This document shows positions 58,725-64,000 of a DNA stretch of 64,000 nucleotides, piece by piece. Position numbers and translations under genes: made by a program. The first letter of the stretch is position 1. The number at the start of each line of letters is the position of its first letter. Source of the stretch: Trichomonas vaginalis G3 (lineage: Eukaryota; Parabasalia; Trichomonadida; Trichomonadidae); contig NC_067203.1 of NCBI RefSeq assembly GCF_026262505.1, forward strand, positions 13,652,392 to 13,716,391. Direction: 5' to 3'. The notes beneath the pieces are model-generated. The model was not told the DNA's origin and searched no databases. It saw only the letters and a list, made by a program, of their open reading frames with translations.

Positions 58725-60800
58725 ATGGATGAGAAAACTCTTTATTTAGCCTTATCACAAATCAATATGGATCAAGAACTGCTTATTGGTAGTACTTGGA
58801 TCGATGTTGAAGTCAATGCAGGTCAGAAATCGAAAGTTTTTTTAGTCATCACCGAATTCAACTTATATCTTTTCAATAAACAAGAAGGCAAAGAAGGGTT
58901 AGATATAATCGGCATTTATTCCTTTTTCGACATTAAAAGTCTCGAATTTATTCATGCAAACTGTTTTACTTTATCTTTTGCAGATAAGAACTTCAAATTC
59001 TTTGGAGATGATATAGGATATATTCCAGATTTGATATCAAAACAGATCCATCTGATTTTGTTACCAATAGAAATTCCAATTATTAAAGGAAAGAAAGCAA
59101 TGACAAGCCAAGGCAAACGAACCACACTTAGCAAGTCATCTGTACTCATAAGACTTAGAGGCAAACTGAAGCTTGCCAACCGTTATCCGCCTCAACAATT
59201 TATTGATGATATGCAAGCATATCTGAAAACAGATCCGTCCGAATTCGAGTTCAACAATTTCAAAGACATTGATAATTACATTGATAATATTCTCGAAGCT
59301 GTCGAAATTGAACCAAAAATCGAAACTTTGAATTTTACAGGGAAACAAGTACTCAATCATTGGAATAACTTATCTATATTTATTCGAAATAATACTACAA
59401 TTCAGAAAATTGTGATTTCAGAAGAAATTAACCGAGGATTTATCGATTTTTGCTCATCTTTAGCAAAAAACGCCAATTCGAAGCTTAAAAAGATTGAATT
59501 CAAAGAAGTCACTTTTAATACAGAGCATATTGAGGCTCTAGACCGAGCAATTCAAAAACATCCCTTTATTTACCTTTCTTTTGACAAATGCAACTTTTCG
59601 GAGTCAGCTGGGAAGTTATCGAATTTAATCATCAACAATACAGAGAATTCCGTCAACTTAAATTCGATTTTTATGTCATCAATAAATTTAAGTAAATCGG
59701 ACATCCAAACTGCCGTTCACAGATTGAACTACGTATCATTACGAGGTTGCTGCTTAGAATTGGCTTCACTTTTTGAAAATTTCAAAAATTCAAATTTAAT
59801 AATGGCTGATTTCTCATCAAATCGATGCACTGTACCAATCAACACATCAGTCTCATTCCCAGCATCACTGAAACACCTCTGTGTTAACGATATAATGTGG
59901 TCAAGTTCGAGTTTGACTTCAATTTTCTTGGCAACGACGGATTGTGATGAATATTTATCGTTATCGGTAGCTAATTGCCAAATGTTGGAAGACGATTGGA
60001 ATTCATTCTTCAGTTCCATTGAATTTTGTGGAGAATCAAAAATTACTTCGTTATGCTGGGCAAACAACCCGTTACATTACAAATTATTCAAGTTTATAAG
60101 TAATTCTAGGAATATAGAGTATGTTTCTTTCTCAGGATGCCAAATTCCTTCGGATGGCTCGATTCAAAAATTTATTTCAACCTGCAACAGCCTGAAATAC
60201 TTAGATCTACACGGATCTGCTAACTACAAGTTAGGATATGAAGCATTTTCATTGTTGCAGAGGATTTTGAAATCAAAATTAGAATATATTGATTTTTCAA
60301 ATAATAATTTGGATTCTAGGTTCATTCCATTGATAACAAAGCTATTAGAATCTAATACAATCAAGTTCTTCCTATTTGACGCTGCAAATTTCGATCAAAA
60401 TTTCATATCAGATTTAATGAAGCAATATAAGAATAAAATACAGCGATCAAATCTGAAAGAGATTGATTTTGATGCGTTCTTGAGGACTTCCACTAAGCTA
60501 TTCTCAATTGATGGCTGTAATTTCGATATTCAACTTTATTTTTCGGATTCTGACCTAGAAATTCCGAAAGATTCTCAGTACAATAATGCCCCTGCAGCAT
60601 ATCTACAAGGTTCTGACTACTGGGATGTTCTAAAAATCGACCAACTCCAGAAAAGATATTCGAACTCAGAAAAACAAGTAATTTCATGGGAATTCAACTT
60701 ACCAGAGATGAAAGACTTCGACATTCAGTCATTTACTAAGGAAATGGAAATTTCTTTCGAATTAGAAACACTTAGTAATAAATTAATGGATTATTGGTAA
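58725..60800 (+). CDS. CARMIL-like leucine-rich repeat protein, 691 aa
   Basis: Residues 1-125 are strand-rich (VFLVITEFNLYLFNKQEG, KSLEFIHANCFTLSFADKNF) as in the atypical PH domain that opens CARMIL proteins. From about 200 to 600 runs a series of irregular leucine-rich repeats (IEALDRAIQKHPFIYLSFDK, NSLKYLDLHGSANYKL, LEYIDFSNNNLDSRF) of about 28 residues. CARMILs uncap actin filaments and bind membranes. The C-terminal capping-protein-binding and proline-rich tail of classical CARMILs is not apparent, so the actin role is inference. The start follows a TTTCATGG context. Confidence 0.65.
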   Translation: MDEKTLYLALSQINMDQELLIGSTWIDVEVNAGQKSKVFLVITEFNLYLFNKQEGKEGLDIIGIYSFFDIKSLEFIHANCFTLSFADKNFKFFGDDIGYIPDLISKQIHLILLPIEIPIIKGKKAMTSQGKRTTLSKSSVLIRLRGKLKLANRYPPQQFIDDMQAYLKTDPSEFEFNNFKDIDNYIDNILEAVEIEPKIETLNFTGKQVLNHWNNLSIFIRNNTTIQKIVISEEINRGFIDFCSSLAKNANSKLKKIEFKEVTFNTEHIEALDRAIQKHPFIYLSFDKCNFSESAGKLSNLIINNTENSVNLNSIFMSSINLSKSDIQTAVHRLNYVSLRGCCLELASLFENFKNSNLIMADFSSNRCTVPINTSVSFPASLKHLCVNDIMWSSSSLTSIFLATTDCDEYLSLSVANCQMLEDDWNSFFSSIEFCGESKITSLCWANNPLHYKLFKFISNSRNIEYVSFSGCQIPSDGSIQKFISTCNSLKYLDLHGSANYKLGYEAFSLLQRILKSKLEYIDFSNNNLDSRFIPLITKLLESNTIKFFLFDAANFDQNFISDLMKQYKNKIQRSNLKEIDFDAFLRTSTKLFSIDGCNFDIQLYFSDSDLEIPKDSQYNNAPAAYLQGSDYWDVLKIDQLQKRYSNSEKQVISWEFNLPEMKDFDIQSFTKEMEISFELETLSNKLMDYW

Positions 60801-61135
60801 AGAATAAAAACCTGTTTGTATATTTTAGTAAATGTAAGAACTTTTTTATCTATTTTCGAAACAAAATCCAAAAATACTTTTTTATAATTTGCTAATGTAA
60901 TTAAACAAACTTCACCATATGACGTATATTCGAAAATATTCAATATGTTTACGCTAATACGCTTACATTTTGAGGAAATTGGTTCATCTATAAAAATGAT
61001 CAAATAAATATGTTAATACATGAACAAATATTATTGTATTCTATTTAATTCTATTCAAGAAATGTAGTTGTAGTTTCATTTATATTCTTTCTATGGTTCA
61101 TAATTTTTTATATTATTAGATGAAGATGCCAGAAG
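60801..61135. other. Intergenic, no gene seen
   Basis: AT-rich 3' flank of the LRR gene. Small frames on either strand are unremarkable. Confidence 0.5.
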
Positions 61136-62879
61136 GAGTAGGTGACAAAAGTGCATACTCTTAAATTAACCTTAAATGTTGATTTTTCAATATTTTCGGT
61201 ATTAACCTTATTGTAAATTTTTCCGGTGATAAATTTATCACACTGAGGTTATTTTTCCGGTGAGATTTTTAACCTTGATTTAATGAAATTAATATATATA
61301 AATTTTATTATTTTTAATTTCGAATGAGTATAATAAAATATTTTTTATGTGTTTTTGTTTTTGATGTGATTTGAATTTTGTTAACTCTTTTCAAAATCAC
61401 TTCATTTTTATGATTTCGGTGGACTTAGAGGAGCTTATTGCTTTTGGTATTAAACAGGAAGTCAAGGGCGGTGTCCCATACAGAAGAAGAACGGGATCTC
61501 CAAAGCAATATGTCACTTATTCATGTTCGTATCCCCTATGCAAGGCAAAATTTAGGGTTGAAGAACAAAATGGAGTGTTTACTATAAGCAAAGTTAATGA
61601 AGAACATTGCCATCATATAGGAGTTGAAATGGGTTCACATTACGCGAGTAAATTTTATCAAAAATGGATCGAACTTTATATTAAAAACGGTGGAAAGCAA
61701 TTTCTTGCTCAAAAAGCATTTTTTGATAAGTTCGGAATTGATACGAATAACAAAGAAACGATGAAACTTTTCGCGCAGTCTACTGATGCTTTAAAGCACA
61801 AATTTTATCGCCTTGATGAGATTATTGCACAAAGATTATCAAACGATCCTTACACTTCTTTGGAAGCATTTTTGAATAATTTACAGGAAGAGTGCCCAGA
61901 TGATCTCGTTCAATTTGATTACAATGGAGATTTTTCCGAGTTTACAATCATATATGCACCTTTTGCTGCAAAAGAATTGGTGCATAGCATTGATAACCCT
62001 CTCCACGTCGATTCCACTCATTCTTTAATTAAAGGAAAGATCCAATTGTTTGCAGTAACAATGAAAACAAGTCAAAACACAATTTTCCCCTTTTGCTATT
62101 TTTTAGTGAACCCTCAGACATCTGAAAAAATTCAAGAATGTTTGGTGAAATTCTGTGAGTTTGCGCACCTGGATCCACAGCATTGGAGCGCTGACTGTGC
62201 GCTAAACATTGCTCGCGCAATTGAGGACGGATTTCCTCTTGCGCAGCTCAGTTGGTGCGCTGTGCATGTTTTACGCGCATGTGCAAAAGTTGGAAGCTAT
62301 TTTGACAATCCACAGAATTTTGAGAACTTCTATTTAGCAATGGACTTTTTGACATTACGTGCAGATGCAACGAATGCAGAAAAGCTGGCTGAAGAGTCTG
62401 ATGAAACATATGAGTTCTTGACAACAATGTTAGAAGAAGAAGAACCGCGCGCTTTGAAGTATTTCGATAAACAATGGAGAAGAACCAAAGAACATTGGAT
62501 GATGTTATATCGTGGAGAAGGTGATTCCACGAATAACATTGCGGAATCACACTTTCATCAATTAAAGCAAACATTTTTCTTGGGTAAGAAAAATGAGCGC
62601 ATTGATGACATCGTCATAACTCTCATCACTGTTGTGATTCCAAATGCGATTATTAAGGTTCAAGTCGCTAATGTTTTGAATGAAGAAAGAGCAGTAAGAA
62701 TTCTTACAAGGGCAGGTAATCAGATTGTTGAGCAAAGAGCTTCAAAACACGATGAATGTTTGAAATTAATTCAACACATTTTGGAAATTGTCGAAAGCCG
62801 AAGGATTGAACCTAATGTCCTTATTCCATCTTTGAAGGCAATATTAAATTTGGCACAAAGAAGTTTAAAGGAAGAGTAA
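61136..62879 (+). mobile_element. MULE (Mutator-like element), right end not found
   Basis: The left end is taken as GAGTAGGTGACAAAAGTGCA then TACTCTTAAA (61136-61165), because the exact reverse complement occurs as a solo end at 45578-45607. The transposase starts 245 bp inside. No matching inverted end is found between 62880 and the satellite at 63086, so the right terminus may be lost, diverged, or beyond the window. Target duplication therefore cannot be checked. Confidence 0.65.
61410..62879 (+). CDS. MULE transposase, 489 aa, apparently intact
   Basis: An N-terminal FLYWCH/WRKY-GCM1-like zinc finger (about 25-80: YSCSYPLCKAKFRV...EEHCHHIG) is followed by a helical part and the MULE DDE core: first Asp in HVDSTHSLIKGKIQLFAVTM, second Asp in WSADCALNIARAIEDGFP followed by the CAVHVLRAC histidine motif, third residue Glu in NNIAESHFHQLKQTF. 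The long frame opens at a TTG 13 codons upstream, but the first ATG is 61410. No stop or frameshift interrupts the protein and the triad is present, so the enzyme could be active. Confidence 0.88.
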   Translation: MISVDLEELIAFGIKQEVKGGVPYRRRTGSPKQYVTYSCSYPLCKAKFRVEEQNGVFTISKVNEEHCHHIGVEMGSHYASKFYQKWIELYIKNGGKQFLAQKAFFDKFGIDTNNKETMKLFAQSTDALKHKFYRLDEIIAQRLSNDPYTSLEAFLNNLQEECPDDLVQFDYNGDFSEFTIIYAPFAAKELVHSIDNPLHVDSTHSLIKGKIQLFAVTMKTSQNTIFPFCYFLVNPQTSEKIQECLVKFCEFAHLDPQHWSADCALNIARAIEDGFPLAQLSWCAVHVLRACAKVGSYFDNPQNFENFYLAMDFLTLRADATNAEKLAEESDETYEFLTTMLEEEEPRALKYFDKQWRRTKEHWMMLYRGEGDSTNNIAESHFHQLKQTFFLGKKNERIDDIVITLITVVIPNAIIKVQVANVLNEERAVRILTRAGNQIVEQRASKHDECLKLIQHILEIVESRRIEPNVLIPSLKAILNLAQRSLKEE

Positions 62880-63085
62880 GCAAGATTAGATAATTTGGAC
62901 TTTTTTTAAAATTAATGAATAAACAGTATATTTTTGAAGTGTAAGCTTATTTACCTGAAGCTATATTACTTAATATAACATTCAAAGTATTATTGCTATT
63001 TATTGGAGAACAAATTTATGTAATTTTCACATGAAAATTGATAAATTTGTATTTCCTTATGATCAATTTTTGTATTTGTAGAGAG

Positions 63086-64000
63086 TCTCCCTGCATGATA
63101 TCAAGACTTGGCTATAGTCTTTATCCATTTTTGAAAATTGTATTGTAAATTGTAAGAATTTCTGAATACTACTACTATAAAATATAATTGCTTATCTATG
63201 TATATTCTCCCTGCATGATATCAAGACTTGGCTATAAGTCTTTATCCATTTTTGAAAATTGTATTGTAAATTGTAAGAATTTCTGAATACTACTACTATA
63301 AAATATAATTGCTTATCAATGTATATTCTCCCTGCATGATATCAAGACTTGGCTATTAGTCTTTATCCATTTTTGAAAATTGTATTGTAAATTGTAAGAA
63401 TTTCTGAATACTACTACTATAAAATATAATTGCTTATCAATGTATATTCTCCCTGCATGATATCAAGACTTGGCTATAGTCTTTATCCATTTTTGAAAAT
63501 TGTATTGTAAATTGTAAGAATTTCTGAATACTACTACTATAAAATATAATTGCTTATCTATGTATATTCTCCCTGCATGATATCAAGACTTGGCTATAAG
63601 TCTTTATCCATTTTTGAAAATTGTATTGTAAATTGTAAGAATTTCTGAATACTACTACTATAAAATATAATTGCTTATCAATGTATATTCTCCCTGCATG
63701 ATATCAAGACTTGGCTATTAGTCTTTATCCATTTTTGAAAATTGTATTGTAAATTGTAAGAATTTCTGAATACTACTACTATAAAATATAATTGCTTATC
63801 TATGTATATTCTCCCTGCATGATATCAAGACTTGGCTATAAGTCTTTATCCATTTTTGAAAATTGTATTGTAAATTGTAAGAATTTCTGAATACTACTAC
63901 TATAAAATATAATTGCTTATCAATGTATATTCTCCCTGCATGATATCAAGACTTGGCTATTAGTCTTTATCCATTTTTGAAAATTGTATTGTAAATTGTA
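63086..64000. repeat. 120-bp satellite with higher-order variants, runs off the window
   Basis: Units start at about 63086, 63206, 63327 and every 120-121 bp thereafter, eight in view (last one cut). All read TCTCCCTGCATGATATCAAG, CTTGGCTAT, then a long shared stretch ending CTACTACTATAAAATATAAT. Units differ at two sites: TATAGTC (A), TATAAGTC (B) or TATTAGTC (C), and TATCT or TATCA at the junction. Order is A B C A B C B C. Homogeneous units with ordered variants point to recent unequal exchange of multi-unit blocks. A centromeric, subtelomeric or simple satellite role is open. Confidence 0.95.

Noticed and set aside
63086-64000. Terminal inverted repeat of the MULE hidden in the satellite
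   Set aside because: No unit contains the GAGTAGGTGACAAAAGTGCA end or its complement.

Overview
The window looks like nuclear DNA of a parabasalid protist of the Trichomonas/Tritrichomonas type; Tritrichomonas is my leading guess. It is very AT-rich, the long host genes are intronless, intergenic gaps are short, and the families present suit this group: a Maverick/Polinton, a DD34D mariner close to Tvmar1 in size and layout, a MULE, BspA-type leucine-rich surface proteins, NEK kinases and large HEAT-like proteins. No species-level marker (rRNA) is present.

Layout. 1-12.9 kb: right-hand part of a Maverick/Polinton, entered inside a probable integrase tail. It carries a 312-aa unknown gene inside a perfect 75-bp inverted repeat, two KilA-N genes, a protein-primed DNA polymerase B, a candidate minor capsid protein, a candidate major capsid protein and several small genes. 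It looks fairly young but broken (roughly four or five breaks in small genes). 13.0-14.1 kb: 69-bp palindromic tandem repeats and a 717-bp foldback element. 15.5-26.5 kb: host genes (RCC1-like, NEK kinase, a coiled-coil protein, a 986-aa helical protein, a ubiquitin protease). 27-30.3 kb: a thymidine kinase made of two fused kinase domains behind clustered E2F-like sites, then repeats and a small membrane protein. 30.7-45 kb: a HERC-like RCC1/HECT ubiquitin ligase, a Gly-rich/BspA surface protein lacking a start codon, a homeodomain-like/WD40 protein, a possible tail-anchored protein, a 1250-aa helical protein and a 155-aa unknown.

45.6-49.1 kb is a repeat-rich zone. It holds a solo 30-bp MULE end, a 1343-bp element built round a tandem array of long perfect palindromes and flanked by 15-bp direct repeats, a tRNA-Ala(AGC), and a 1043-bp element bounded by TTAA. 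49.3-55 kb: a karyopherin-like protein divergent from a full-length P4-ATPase in which all three catalytic motifs inspected are gone. 55-56.9 kb: a frameshifted mariner, then an ankyrin pseudogene whose stop codon was amplified together with its repeat. 57-60.8 kb: a PP2A B56 subunit divergent from a CARMIL-like LRR protein. 61-64 kb: a MULE with an intact transposase, then a 120-bp satellite with higher-order A/B/C variants running off the window.

Several host genes sit head-to-head over 85-140 bp and probably share bidirectional promoters. The best candidates for something undescribed are the palindrome-array element (45787-47129) and its possible relative (13395-14111), the P4-ATPase pseudoenzyme, the double thymidine kinase, and the inverted-repeat gene cassette inside the Polinton.
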